Shown in pieces: positions 34,269 through 43,366 of a stretch of 64,000 nt of DNA; positions within the stretch are counted from its first letter, which is position 1, and each line of letters opens with the position of its first letter. The notes under the pieces are model-generated. The model was not told the DNA's origin, made no database searches, and saw only the letters and a list, made by a program, of their open reading frames with translations. Made by a program: the position numbers and the translations under genes. Source of the stretch: Paenibacillus paridis (GTDB lineage: Bacteria; Bacillota; Bacilli; Paenibacillales; Paenibacillaceae); contig NZ_VCIX01000092.1 in the NCBI RefSeq assembly GCF_006345825.1, forward strand, positions 868,001-932,000. The letters run 5' to 3'.

Positions 34269-35572
34269 TGGATCATGTCCTCCTCTTTATAGGATCGCGT
34301 TCGCGTATAGCTCCAGATTGAGAAGGTCGCGACGATCATGAAGATGAATATGCCAATGACAGATGCGAAGCTGAACTGCGATTGATTGAGTGCGAGCTTA
34401 TACAGCCATGTCACCAGCAAGTCCGTATGGCCTGCGAATTGGTAATGGATATTAACCGGCTCGCCATTAGTCAGCAAATAGATCACGTTGAAATTGTTAA
34501 TGTTGCCTGCGAATTGCATGATGAGAAGCGGCGCGGTAGAGAACAATACCATGGGCAGCGTAATGTATCGGAATTTATGGATAGCGCCCGCACCATCAGC
34601 ATCGGCAGCTTCATACAAGTCGCGCGGAATGGTGGTCAATACGCCAAAGGCCAGTATCATGGTAATGGGAATGCCCATCCACATGTTGACAAGGATGACG
34701 GTGACTTTAGCCCAGAAGGGATCGGTCAGCCAAGGCAAACCTTTGAGGCCGAAAAAGTTCAAATAGCTGTTGATGGGACCAAACTGATTGTTGAACATAT
34801 TGCGCATGACCAGCAGGGAAACCATGTTTGGTATGGCAAAAGGGATAATTAATACGGTACGCCAAAATTTCTTGAAGCGGATCGCAGGCTGATGAATAAG
34901 GATTGCGACCAGAACACCGCCGATATAAGTCGTTACTGTCGCTAAAACAGCCCAAATGATTGTCCACTGCAGCACGCCGCCGAAGGTTTTGCTCCAGACC
35001 TTCATGTTGATCATTTTGGAGAAGTTGTCAAAGGCTACCCAGTCTACCAGATTGGCGGGCGGCAAGATGGGATCAGCGTAATTGGTGAATGCAATCAGGA
35101 TCGAGAACAATAAAGGCAATACGCTCAAAAAAGCGATCGCAATAAATGGGGGCAAAAGGACAAGATAGGCAAAATGCTTCTGTTCCAGCATGACTAGCGA
35201 TTGCTTGAACGTGTGAGGGCGTTTGCCCTCGGCTCTTGCGGCGCCTACGAGATAGGCATCACGGATATTGAGGGCGTAATACAGTGCCATTAAAAGCGCA
35301 GCAAGCAAAGCAACCAAGCCTTTAATCATCATAAAAATCGAATGGTCGCCTTCGACCATCTTGGTCAATTTGCCCACTTTTACAAAACCGCTTGGCGTTT
35401 CGCCTAGCGTAATCAAGCCCCAAATATAATCATAGAGCTCAAATACGAAAAAATAGATGCCGAGCAGGCCTGCTGCCAAAAACAGCAAGCCCTTCAGCCA
35501 TTGCCGGTTGTACAATTGCCCAAGTCCCATCAATAGGGTGGACAGTGCTGCCGCTTTGCCTTTGCTGCTCAT
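34265..35572 (-). CDS. Maltodextrin-type ABC importer permease (MalF-like)
   Basis: A 435-residue permease with about eight helices and the EAA motif YEAADADGAGAIHKFRYITL (close to the C-terminal third). The extra N-terminal helices, starting MSSKGKAAALSTLLMGLGQL, match MdxF/MalF of Bacillales. ATG 35572 is preferred, with GAGAGG 9 bases upstream; an open frame extends to 35641 without such a site. It lies 100 bases downstream of the binding-protein gene and overlaps the MalG-like gene by 4 bases. Confidence 0.88.
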   Translation of the reverse strand: MSSKGKAAALSTLLMGLGQLYNRQWLKGLLFLAAGLLGIYFFVFELYDYIWGLITLGETPSGFVKVGKLTKMVEGDHSIFMMIKGLVALLAALLMALYYALNIRDAYLVGAARAEGKRPHTFKQSLVMLEQKHFAYLVLLPPFIAIAFLSVLPLLFSILIAFTNYADPILPPANLVDWVAFDNFSKMINMKVWSKTFGGVLQWTIIWAVLATVTTYIGGVLVAILIHQPAIRFKKFWRTVLIIPFAIPNMVSLLVMRNMFNNQFGPINSYLNFFGLKGLPWLTDPFWAKVTVILVNMWMGIPITMILAFGVLTTIPRDLYEAADADGAGAIHKFRYITLPMVLFSTAPLLIMQFAGNINNFNVIYLLTNGEPVNIHYQFAGHTDLLVTWLYKLALNQSQFSFASVIGIFIFMIVATFSIWSYTRTRSYKEEDMIQ

Positions 35573-35672
35573 GAGGCTAAACCTCTCCTCTTCAAAAAGT
35601 AAGGACTTCACCCTAGTCCCTTGATGGGAGGGTGAAGCCAAGTGATATGCGCTGCTGCTCTTTGTTTAGCAG

Positions 35673-36965
35673 TTATTTCGCTTTGAGGCCGTCTTCAATC
35701 GTTTTGACCATAGTATCGAGTGTAGATTTGATATCGAGGCTTGGATCATCCCAAAGAGCAACGAAGGTTGCTTTCAAAGCTTCCCATACAAGGTCAACGC
35801 CTGGCACAGATGACATAGGTACGGAATGGCTAAACTGCTGGAAGAAGCCGCTTGTAATTGGATCGTCTTTGATAAGTGGATCTTCCCCTGCTTCTTTATT
35901 AGTTGGAATGGCTCCGGTCAATTCATAATTGAGCAATTGGTTTTCCTTGCTGCCGGCGAAGCTGGCAAACAGCCTTGCCGCTACGGGATAAGCGGTATAA
36001 GAGTTGACATAATAGGATTTTACGCCTGAGAAGGATACGGAATCATTGCCGTTCGGAAACTTAGGAAGCGGCGCTACACCGAAATTTACGCTGTTCTTAA
36101 ATGCGGCGACCGACCATGGTCCGTCAATGTTAAGGGCAAGCTTGCCTTCTTTGAAGAGCTGTGTCTTGACATCGTAAGTGATGTCGCCAGCATTCATTGG
36201 AACAATTTTTTTGAGCGTCCGCAGATACTCGAATCCTTTGACTACATCTCCTTTGTTCAGCCCAATGTCAGCGGCATTCGTATTATTGTCGCCGAACATA
36301 TATCCGCCATAGCTGCCAATGAAAGGGTATGTGTAGTAGCCGACGAACTCCCACATGATGGCGTATTTATTTTTAGCGGGGTCATTATACGTATTGGCGA
36401 AGGCGACGATCTCCTCCCAAGTCTTGGGCGCTTCTGGTAGAAGATCCTTGTTATAGAACATGGCATAGGTTTCTACCGATTTGGGATAGCCGTACAGAAC
36501 GTTGTCGAAGGAGGAGGCGACGACCGCCGTTTCCAGATTTGCCGATTTGGTTTCCTCTTCGAAAACATCGTTTGGCAGAAGCAAGCCTGCTTTTACGGCT
36601 AATCCGATTTGGTCATGGGGAAGCGTCAGTACGTCTGCGGCTGTCTTGGAAGGGCCATCCGTCGATAATCGGCTGCCTTGGTCACCTCCTGCAACGACTT
36701 CTACAGTTACGGGAACGCCATATTTTTCTTCAAATGCTTTGCCGACCTTCTGCATATAGTCTTGCTGTTCCGGCGCTTCCCAAATGACCAGCTTTGCCCC
36801 GGCTTCCGGTTTCAGCTCTTCATCATTTCCTTCAGTTACCGGCTCTGGAGTAGGCGATTTTCCGTTATTTTCGTTTGTTTTCGGTTCAGAAGCATTACAC
36901 GCGGCAAGCGCCAGAACGAGCAAGGAACAAATAAGTACGGAAATCCATTTTTTGCTTTTTACCAT
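35673..36965 (-). CDS. Maltodextrin-type extracellular solute-binding lipoprotein
   Basis: A 430-residue family 1 substrate-binding lipoprotein. Signal peptide with lipobox LALAACN (Cys about 23), an acidic linker, then the binding fold: KLVIWEAPEQQDYMQKVGKA, followed by TLPHDQIGLAVKAGLLLP and IDGPWSVAAFKNS. The sequence resembles MdxE/CycB, binding proteins for maltodextrins and cyclodextrins. ATG at 36965 has AAAGGGG upstream. First gene of the importer operon, preceded by a 200-base leader with a terminator-like hairpin and a promoter overlapped by a cre-like operator. Confidence 0.9.
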   Translation of the reverse strand: MVKSKKWISVLICSLLVLALAACNASEPKTNENNGKSPTPEPVTEGNDEELKPEAGAKLVIWEAPEQQDYMQKVGKAFEEKYGVPVTVEVVAGGDQGSRLSTDGPSKTAADVLTLPHDQIGLAVKAGLLLPNDVFEEETKSANLETAVVASSFDNVLYGYPKSVETYAMFYNKDLLPEAPKTWEEIVAFANTYNDPAKNKYAIMWEFVGYYTYPFIGSYGGYMFGDNNTNAADIGLNKGDVVKGFEYLRTLKKIVPMNAGDITYDVKTQLFKEGKLALNIDGPWSVAAFKNSVNFGVAPLPKFPNGNDSVSFSGVKSYYVNSYTAYPVAARLFASFAGSKENQLLNYELTGAIPTNKEAGEDPLIKDDPITSGFFQQFSHSVPMSSVPGVDLVWEALKATFVALWDDPSLDIKSTLDTMVKTIEDGLKAK

Positions 36966-37063
36966 TGGTGCACCCCTTTTAAATTTTTTTGTTGTTAAAC
37001 GAGTTTTAATGATGATGTAAACCTAGCGGTAAAAAGGTGCACCTCCCATGGCGATTGGACAAC

Positions 37064-37121
37064 AAAAAAAGGCACAACCTCGGCTACACATCATGTGCTC
37101 GAGGTTGTACCTGTACAGGTA
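37064..37121 (-). terminator. Attenuator-like hairpin in the importer leader
   Basis: Read on the minus strand: a 12-base-pair stem GGTACAACCTCG / CGAGGTTGTGCC (37071-37111, + coordinates) followed by seven T (37064-37070). Its promoter-proximal arm overlaps the perfect palindrome TACCTGTACAGGTA (37108-37121). The hairpin lies between the promoter at 37176 and the binding-protein gene, which suggests premature termination with a possible competing structure. A second weak promoter downstream is also possible. Confidence 0.6.
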
Positions 37122-37175
37122 ACATCGCCTTTATATTGTGGTTTGAATTCCACTCGTGTTGTATGACACGCCCTC

Positions 37176-37204
37176 ATTATATAATGTCTTTAAAGCGCTT
37201 GCAA
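37176..37204 (-). promoter_or_regulatory. Importer promoter overlapped by a cre-like operator
   Basis: On the minus strand: TTGCAA (37199-37204), 17 bases, TATAAT (37176-37181). The site TTAAAGCGCTTGCA (37190-37203 on +) matches the catabolite-response consensus TGWAARCGYTWNCW at 13 of 14 positions and covers the -35 box. Repression by CcpA, or by a sugar-specific LacI-type regulator, is expected. Confidence 0.75.
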
Positions 37205-37392
37205 ATGCCGTTTTTGCTCAAAATCATCCTGTTATTTAACTCAATCGCTCGTTCTCTTCGATTATCATGGATAAAGATGTATAATTCTCTGATTTTGTAA
37301 GATTAACGCAATTCTAAATGTTAACGGATGCTTTCGTATATTTTCCAGCTACTTCACAAACAATGATAGTAAAAGGCAAGGGGTGTGCAGCA

Positions 37393-38307
37393 ATGAACAG
37401 ACAGAAGAATGATATGCGAAACATGAAAAAGGAGAAAGTTGCTGGAATAGCGAGGCCGCGATTAAGAACGGTGCTCGCAGCTGGAATAAGCCTTTGCGCG
37501 GTTTTCACAGTTGGAAGCTCGTCTGACAGGGTTCAAGCGTTAGCGGGACCATCAATTACGGATATGAAAGCTCACGCTTGGAGCGAAACGGTAAAGGATA
37601 CCCGTACGATCTCTATCGTCATCGATGATTTTGGGAATGGGATGAACGGAACGGCTGAAATGCTGAAGCTTCCGGTCAAAATCACGGCAGCAATTATGCC
37701 CTTTATGCCAACGACGAAGCAGGATGCAGAGGAAGCCTACCGTTTAGGCCATGACGTTATCGTCCATATGCCGATGGAACCGAACAAAGGCTTAAAAAAA
37801 TGGCTGGGGCCGGGAGCGTTAACGACGGATTTGAGCGATGCGGAAGTGAAGAAGCGGGTAGAGGATGCAATCCGTGATGTTCCGCATGCGATTGGCATGA
37901 ATAATCATATGGGCTCGAAAGTAACGGCCGATGAGAGAATGATGCGAATCGTGCTTGGCGTATGCAAGGAGCATGGTTTATTTTTTCTGGATAGCCGGAC
38001 GACGTACAAAACCGTGGTGCCTAAGGTTGCAGCGGAGTTAGGCGTCCCACTTGTTTCTAACGACGTATTTTTAGATGATGTGTATACGGTTGAGCATATT
38101 AGCAAGCAGATTGGTGTGCTGCGCAAGCACTTGGAAACACATACAAGCTGCATCACGATCGGACATGTCGGCCCAGCTGGCTTAAAGACAGCAGCTGTAC
38201 TGAAGCAGTCCATACCCGGGATGCAGCAAAACGTGCAATTCGTAAAACTGACGTCGCTTATTGAAGGCGATTTAATGAACGATCCACTTGTATTGCCAAA
38301 TTCCTGA
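37393..38307 (+). CDS. Divergent polysaccharide deacetylase family protein
   Basis: A 304-residue exported protein: a basic N-terminus with hydrophobic helix (about residues 27-43, AAGISLCAVFTVGSS), then the YibQ/divergent deacetylase domain with SIVIDDFGNGMNGTAEML (DD motif) and HMPMEPN, later GMNNHMGSKVTAD and FFLDSRTT. The family is related to NodB deacetylases but lacks full proof of activity. ATG 37393 follows AAGGGG by 9 bases; the frame opens at 37318. Its last 36 bases overlap the end of the convergent cwlD, with no terminator between. Confidence 0.85.
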   Translation: MNRQKNDMRNMKKEKVAGIARPRLRTVLAAGISLCAVFTVGSSSDRVQALAGPSITDMKAHAWSETVKDTRTISIVIDDFGNGMNGTAEMLKLPVKITAAIMPFMPTTKQDAEEAYRLGHDVIVHMPMEPNKGLKKWLGPGALTTDLSDAEVKKRVEDAIRDVPHAIGMNNHMGSKVTADERMMRIVLGVCKEHGLFFLDSRTTYKTVVPKVAAELGVPLVSNDVFLDDVYTVEHISKQIGVLRKHLETHTSCITIGHVGPAGLKTAAVLKQSIPGMQQNVQFVKLTSLIEGDLMNDPLVLPNS

Positions 38308-38976
38308 TGCAATAGCGTTTGCGACTTCCTCCTGGCGCTTGGGGTCGGTCAGCATCGCGCGGTCGCTGCTGCTGCTAATAAAGCCCATTTCTACAATGAC
38401 GGCAGGCTGCTGTACTCTCCGAAGCAAATAAAACGTCTTTCCTTCCCTTGGAAGGAAGTCGGTTTTTTGCTGTCGGTTCAATGAATCCTGAATGCATAAG
38501 GCGAGCAAATTGCTCTCTCCATTGCTCTGATGCAGTACAAGCGGGCCTCTTTGCGACGGCTTCTTGGACCAATTGACATGGAGACTAACGAGCAGATCGC
38601 TTTCGATTTCTTCCGTAAGCTGCTGGCGCTGAGATAAATCCTTCCGATGCCTTGACCTTGTAATGTGCCAGCGGTTGTCTTCGCTTAGCGCGTAATCTCC
38701 CGTGCGATTAAGGACAGCAGGGATATTTTGACTGCGCAAAATCGTATAAAGCTTTCGAGCGATAGCCAGGTTAATGTCTTTTTCAAGGATGTCTGCAGAG
38801 GAAGCACCTCCATCAATCCCGCCATGCCCAACGTCAATAATGACTGTGGTAGAAGGCAGCGCCCAGTCCTGCTCCATGCCTACAGGCAGCAGCGGCCACG
38901 CTGCCGATGCACCGGACGTGCTGCAAACGGCCGCAAAGCAACAGATAAATAAGGATAATGCTGTTTTACGAAGCAT
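38272..38976 (-). CDS. cwlD: N-acetylmuramoyl-L-alanine amidase CwlD
   Basis: A 234-residue exported Amidase_3 enzyme, needed in spores to make muramic delta-lactam in cortex peptidoglycan. Signal peptide MLRKTALSLFICCFAAVCST, zinc ligand His in VIIDVGHGGIDGGA, Glu in LEKDINLAIA, His in LLVSLHVNWS, and catalytic Glu in AVIVEMGFISS. The final tail IWQYKWIVH overlaps the convergent deacetylase gene by 36 bases. The identification as CwlD is by length and motif pattern. Confidence 0.88.
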   Translation of the reverse strand: MLRKTALSLFICCFAAVCSTSGASAAWPLLPVGMEQDWALPSTTVIIDVGHGGIDGGASSADILEKDINLAIARKLYTILRSQNIPAVLNRTGDYALSEDNRWHITRSRHRKDLSQRQQLTEEIESDLLVSLHVNWSKKPSQRGPLVLHQSNGESNLLALCIQDSLNRQQKTDFLPREGKTFYLLRRVQQPAVIVEMGFISSSSDRAMLTDPKRQEEVANAIASGIWQYKWIVH

Positions 38977-39109
38977 ATTGATCGTTCCTCCAGCTCACTT
39001 TGTCTTAAGGTTATCGTGGCTTTTTGAAGGAAAACTCATGCATGTTTACATTCGAATATTGCTGGGCAACCTGATAACATCAACTAAAGGGCGGGAGGAG
39101 CGAATCCAA

Positions 39110-39304
39110 GTGGCAAAGGGCGAGGAATACGTAAAGTATATGACGGAGCAATTTGTGGCTTATATCGAGACGCCAAGAGAAGAGCGGAAGCAAACGAGAA
39201 CGTCAGCCAAAGCTCGAAGAGAGCCTTGGCTGACGCGTTGGTTCGGATGGGGACCTGTCAGCATTATGCTGTGGTGGAGAGGCAGAGCCGAGCGTCATAG
39301 GTAG
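39110..39304 (+). CDS. yqzE: YqzE family small protein
   Basis: A 64-residue protein whose blocks EEYVKYMTEQFVAYIETPRE and REPWLTRWFGWGPVSIMLWW match YqzE, a small protein found near the comG operon in Bacillus. Here it stands apart from com genes. The C-terminal half may be a short membrane helix. GTG 39110 has GGGAGGAG 9 bases upstream. The end overlaps the convergent 39295-40185 gene by 10 bases. Confidence 0.8.
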   Translation: MAKGEEYVKYMTEQFVAYIETPREERKQTRTSAKARREPWLTRWFGWGPVSIMLWWRGRAERHR

Positions 39305-40185
39305 AAGCTGCCGAGCTCTAGCAGCAGCAGAATCGGGATGAAGCGCCGCTCATCGCTATTCTCGGTTTCGAGTCCAACGTAAATATGGCCGCTGTCCCAT
39401 TTGTTATATCCAACCACTGACCACACATAAAGCATCTGGCCTTCGAACAGCTCAGCGGTATAGCGGAGCTGTTCTTTGTTGTTTAGTTGGGCAAAGAGAG
39501 AAGAATATGATTTTGAGCTAACGGAAAGCGGCTGGCTGGTAAGCCAAGGCATTTTATCGAATGTGTTGAATGAGGGCAGGGCGACATGCTTCAAAAGAGC
39601 GGCATTGCCTGTAATTTGCAAACGTTCAGTTGAAGGAAGCTTCGTTTCGGAAGCTTTAAGCCAGTCTTTTGGCTGAGCGGGAAGGGCCTCACCGCTTGCT
39701 GCGTCTGCAAAGTCCGAGCTGCTGCCGGAAGTTACCTTCCACGCAGCGAGCAGGGGATGCACATACAAAGCTTCAACGCTGTCTGCGGGCTTCAATAACT
39801 CAAGCTGCTTGATGGAGCGCGAAATGGTGCGCCCGTCAAATAGCGGCTGGCTGCCGACCCCATATTCGCCAAGTTGATAGCCGCCTGCTTCCACGGCATG
39901 GATAATCAGATAGCCGACGGTCTGGGTGTTATGCTTCACCAATACCAGCCAGCTGTGCGTTCCGGGACCAATCGGTGAAATATCGAGTGTGGAGGACTTC
40001 CATTTGGCGAAAGAGGACTGGACGGCTAGCTCGTCCACCCAGCGCTTGGCTTGCTGCTGCAGCGGCTCATAAGCTGCAGTGGATTGCTGGGCAGCTGCAG
40101 CAGGCTGCTGTTGCAAGCCCCCAGCATATAACACAACAGCGGTTAATACGCAGGCTGCTGTAAACTTAATGAATGTTTTTGGCAT
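39295..40185 (-). CDS. Secreted hypothetical protein
   Basis: A 296-residue exported protein: N-terminal signal FIKFTAACVLTAVVLYAGGL followed by an AAAAQQ-type cleavage region. The mature part is beta-rich and has no recognised domain, with blocks such as THSWLVLVKHNTQTVGYLII and YVWSVVGYNKWDSGHIYVGL. There is no lipobox or anchoring motif. It lies on the minus strand between yqhG and cwlD, overlaps yqzE at its 3' end, and has no terminator before cwlD that I can see. Confidence 0.7.
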   Translation of the reverse strand: MPKTFIKFTAACVLTAVVLYAGGLQQQPAAAAQQSTAAYEPLQQQAKRWVDELAVQSSFAKWKSSTLDISPIGPGTHSWLVLVKHNTQTVGYLIIHAVEAGGYQLGEYGVGSQPLFDGRTISRSIKQLELLKPADSVEALYVHPLLAAWKVTSGSSSDFADAASGEALPAQPKDWLKASETKLPSTERLQITGNAALLKHVALPSFNTFDKMPWLTSQPLSVSSKSYSSLFAQLNNKEQLRYTAELFEGQMLYVWSVVGYNKWDSGHIYVGLETENSDERRFIPILLLLELGSFYL

Positions 40186-40250
40186 GATTCATCACCTCTT
40201 AGCTATTGTAACGGACAGGCTTGAAGAAGGCTGTTACAACGTGTCACGTG

Positions 40251-40280
40251 AAGGCGGCCTTGTGACCGCCTTTTTTTGGC
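40251..40280 (+). terminator. Plus-strand terminator upstream of the secreted-protein gene
   Basis: AAGGCGG / CCGCCTT stem and seven T on the + strand. The nearest + strand gene is yqzE, almost 950 bases upstream, so a transcript ending here would be antisense to the whole 39295-40185 gene. Confidence 0.7.
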
Positions 40281-40309
40281 GTATTGCTGCAGATAAGGTC
40301 TAATCGCTG

Positions 40310-41269
40310 TCAATCGATGCCCTCAAGGTGGAAAATGCCGCAATTAATGGCGGACGCCGTCACACGCGGCTCATATTGCCAGCGAATTTCGGATTGCCGC
40401 TGCGCGAATTGCTCCTCGACCGCCGGCCTGTTTTCTTCCAGCGCGTTTTTGACCAGCGGCTCGTAATATCCCCTAATGCGCTCGAGTTCTTCTTCCAGCC
40501 TTGCGGAAGCACCTTCTGCCCAGCTGTAGTCATAGCTTTTAAGCTTGCGCTCCAAGGTTTGCTCGACAATATTTAACGCCTTGTTGAAGGAAATGCCGTT
40601 TTTCGTAATGTGAATATTGGCAGGCAGCCTTGGCGTTAGCTTATGGGTAATCAACCGATCATAGAAATGTTCAACGCATAGGCCGGTTGCTAGGGAAATG
40701 CCATAGCAATGAATTTCCTCCCGCTTGCGGTCGCTGGCGAATTCCACCCGCATATTGACACCAAGCCAAGCCGTGTAGGGCGTGGAGGCAAATGGGTTCG
40801 CACTGCGGCGCTCCGGCTCTTGGAACAAATGAACGAAGCTGCCTTTGGCTTTCGCTGCCTCAAACAGCTGCTCAAGCTTGCGAGCGCCGAAGAACAGATC
40901 CTCGCGCGGGACGCGAATGGGCGCAGCCAGACTGCCGTGAACGAAGCCAAGCGACCGCCCAAGCGCAGCGTTAGCTGCAGCATCCTGCGCATTAACGGCT
41001 TCCTCCGCTTGAGCGTTAGCTGCTTCGGTTTTTTTGAGCTCTTCGGCTGCGTCATATTTATGTTTATCCGTAACGAATAGGAAGGTCATCGTCTCCGGAT
41101 CGGCGCCGACCCGGTCCACGAAGCTCCAATAATAGGGGCGGTTCGTTAGCTCACGGTCGGCATGGGGAGAGAGTTTCACAGTGAAGTGAGTAGGCGACTT
41201 TTCCAAAATCGAGCATTCGGTAGCTTCTAAATAACGGTTGACGAATTTGTGCACCTGTTTCTCGTTCAA
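40310..41269 (-). CDS. yqhG: YqhG family protein
   Basis: A 319-residue soluble protein of the YqhG family; blocks RPYYWSFVDRVGADPETMTF and DLFFGARKLEQLFEAAKAKG are conserved, with a C-terminal coiled coil. It overlaps the stop of the helicase gene yqhH by 4 bases, the conserved partnership in Bacillales. Function is unknown; the pairing suggests a cofactor of the helicase. Confidence 0.85.
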   Translation of the reverse strand: MNEKQVHKFVNRYLEATECSILEKSPTHFTVKLSPHADRELTNRPYYWSFVDRVGADPETMTFLFVTDKHKYDAAEELKKTEAANAQAEEAVNAQDAAANAALGRSLGFVHGSLAAPIRVPREDLFFGARKLEQLFEAAKAKGSFVHLFQEPERRSANPFASTPYTAWLGVNMRVEFASDRKREEIHCYGISLATGLCVEHFYDRLITHKLTPRLPANIHITKNGISFNKALNIVEQTLERKLKSYDYSWAEGASARLEEELERIRGYYEPLVKNALEENRPAVEEQFAQRQSEIRWQYEPRVTASAINCGIFHLEGID

Positions 41270-43089
41270 GGCTGCACCTCCACGGTTTGTCCAAGTGAAT
41301 CCAGATTGATCAGCAAATCAGGACTTGAAGCGACTTTGGCGTCGCCAGTCATTACCTCTTCGCGAATACGGCTGAGAGAGGAGCCTAAATGGTTGATTTT
41401 TTGCTTCAAATCCGAATCATTGCCAGCTTCAAGCATCATTTTGGCTAGGCGCTGCTCAATGGAACCATCGCCCTTCTCAAAACGCTCCAAGATATGGTCA
41501 AGCTCACCGATAACCAGCTCGAACAGATTGATTTTCTCATGCAATAAATTGACGATGTGCTCTTCGATGGTTCCGATCGTGCACAAATTGTAGATTTTTA
41601 CGTCTTCCTTCTGACCAAGGCGGTGCACTCGACCGATCCGCTGCTCCACCCGCATCGGATTCCATGGCAGATCGAAATTAATCATGTGGTGGCAAAATTG
41701 CAGGTTAATGCCCTCGCCGCCAGCTTCCGTGGCAATCAGAATTTGCGCGCGTCCGCGGAATAGATCCATCATCCAATCCTTTTTGCCTCGGTTCATCCCG
41801 CCTCGATACGGTACGGCGATCATATTTTGTGCCCGGAAAAATTGCAGCAAATATTCCTGAGTGGCTCGGTACTCGGTGAAAATAATGACCTTGTCATTCA
41901 TTTCTTTGACGAGCTCCATCGCTTTTTCCGCTTTGGTATTCGCTTTAATGTGCTTGATTTTCTCGACCAGCTCCCAGATTTTCGGGCGCATGGGCGAGTC
42001 TTCTGACGTTTTTTTGAACAAATTAACGAGAGTCAGGAATACAGCATCCCGGCTGCTGCACACCTCGCGCTGAAGCGTGACGAGGGAGAGCATGCTGGAG
42101 AGATCGCCTCCGCTTTCTTCATAACGCTCCTTGACGAATTCGGTAACCGCATCGTACAGCGCCTTCTCATCTTCGGAGAGCGTAAGCGGAATGTTTTTGA
42201 CAAAACGTTTCGTGAAATGGATGCCGCCGTCACCGCGCCGATTGCGAATCATGACGCCGGACAGCGCTTCCTGAAGCTGGTCTTCGTTCTTCGGAAGCCG
42301 CTTGTCGACGACAAAATTGGCCGCGAAATCGCTTTGGCCGCCAAGCTGGCCGGGCTTTAGCAGCGTGATCAGGTTGAACAGCTCATCCATGTCGTTTTGG
42401 ATCGGCGTCGCGGTCAGCAGCAGGCAATATTTTTTGCGCAAAATATTAGCGAATTGATAGTTGGATGTTTTCTTGTTTTTCAGCTTATGCGCTTCATCGA
42501 TAATGATTAGATCGTAATCGGTCCCGAGCACCAGCTCGCGATGCGGCTCGCGCTTGGCAGTATCGATCGAGGCGACGACTACGTCATAGCCCCAGGTATG
42601 CGCCTTCTTCTGAGCCACCGCGGAAATGCCGAACTTTTGGTTAAGCTCCCGCACCCACTGAAGCACGAGGGAAGCAGGCACGAGAATAAGAATCCGTTTG
42701 GCTAGCCCCCGCACCATATACTCTTTGAGCACAAGCCCGGCTTCTATCGTCTTGCCTAATCCGACCTCGTCAGCAAGAATGGCTCTGCCTCCCATTTCAT
42801 GCACGACCTTGCGCGCTGTGCTGATCTGATGCTCCATCGGCTCGAAGGAGGGAAGCGAGCGAAGGCAAAGCAACTCGTCGAAGCTTTCAATCCGTTTGGC
42901 TTGTTCTGCTTCCATGGCTAGCTGATATAGCGTCCAATCATCCCACGGTCCGCCCTTCGTCAAGCGGTTTTGCAGCTCATCAAACCATGAACGGTCACAC
43001 TGTAGGTCAACTAGCGGATGCAGCTTGCGCGTCGCGATAGCTGTGCCGGCTTCGGCTGAAGCAGCCTGCGGCGTTGTAGGGATTGTCAT
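41266..43089 (-). CDS. yqhH: SNF2-family helicase YqhH
   Basis: A 607-residue Swi2/Snf2 ATPase. Motifs in order: I ILADEVGLGKTIEAGLVL, II LIIIDEAHKLKNKK, III LLTATPIQNDMDEL, V EAGGEGINLQFCHHMINFDL and VI VEQRIGRVHRLGQ. The C-terminal 100 residues are helical. ATG at 43089 has GGAG 9 bases upstream. It is the first gene of the yqhHG pair, divergent from nrdJ. Likely remodels RNA polymerase or DNA-protein complexes; the target is unknown. Confidence 0.9.
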   Translation of the reverse strand: MTIPTTPQAASAEAGTAIATRKLHPLVDLQCDRSWFDELQNRLTKGGPWDDWTLYQLAMEAEQAKRIESFDELLCLRSLPSFEPMEHQISTARKVVHEMGGRAILADEVGLGKTIEAGLVLKEYMVRGLAKRILILVPASLVLQWVRELNQKFGISAVAQKKAHTWGYDVVVASIDTAKREPHRELVLGTDYDLIIIDEAHKLKNKKTSNYQFANILRKKYCLLLTATPIQNDMDELFNLITLLKPGQLGGQSDFAANFVVDKRLPKNEDQLQEALSGVMIRNRRGDGGIHFTKRFVKNIPLTLSEDEKALYDAVTEFVKERYEESGGDLSSMLSLVTLQREVCSSRDAVFLTLVNLFKKTSEDSPMRPKIWELVEKIKHIKANTKAEKAMELVKEMNDKVIIFTEYRATQEYLLQFFRAQNMIAVPYRGGMNRGKKDWMMDLFRGRAQILIATEAGGEGINLQFCHHMINFDLPWNPMRVEQRIGRVHRLGQKEDVKIYNLCTIGTIEEHIVNLLHEKINLFELVIGELDHILERFEKGDGSIEQRLAKMMLEAGNDSDLKQKINHLGSSLSRIREEVMTGDAKVASSPDLLINLDSLGQTVEVQP

Positions 43090-43257
43090 TGCGTGCAGCT
43101 CCTTCCACAGTAAAAGGGATAAGTTGTAATCAGTATTGCCTTTTCATCCAATATTAATAAGAAGCGGATTAAAAAAGAGGTAGGACAAGCAAATGCGAGA
43201 GCGTGGTCATGTAAGCGGCACTGCTTGCGTTATTTGGGTTTAAACGAGCATGGAAAT

Positions 43258-43303
43258 CAATATGTAGTATAGTATAATGATTAAATAACACAATATATTG
43301 TGC
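43258..43303 (+). promoter_or_regulatory. Paired NrdR boxes around the nrdJ promoter
   Basis: A near-perfect box ACACAATATATTGTGC (43288-43303) and a second core CAATATGTAG (43258-43267), 33 bases apart, with TATAAT (43273-43278) between them. The -35 region is poor. NrdR repression of nrdJ is expected. Confidence 0.8.
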
Positions 43304-43366
43304 TTGTTGCATATCATAACGTACATATGCCGATAGCGCGGAACGATGACGAAAGAGGTGGCTGGG

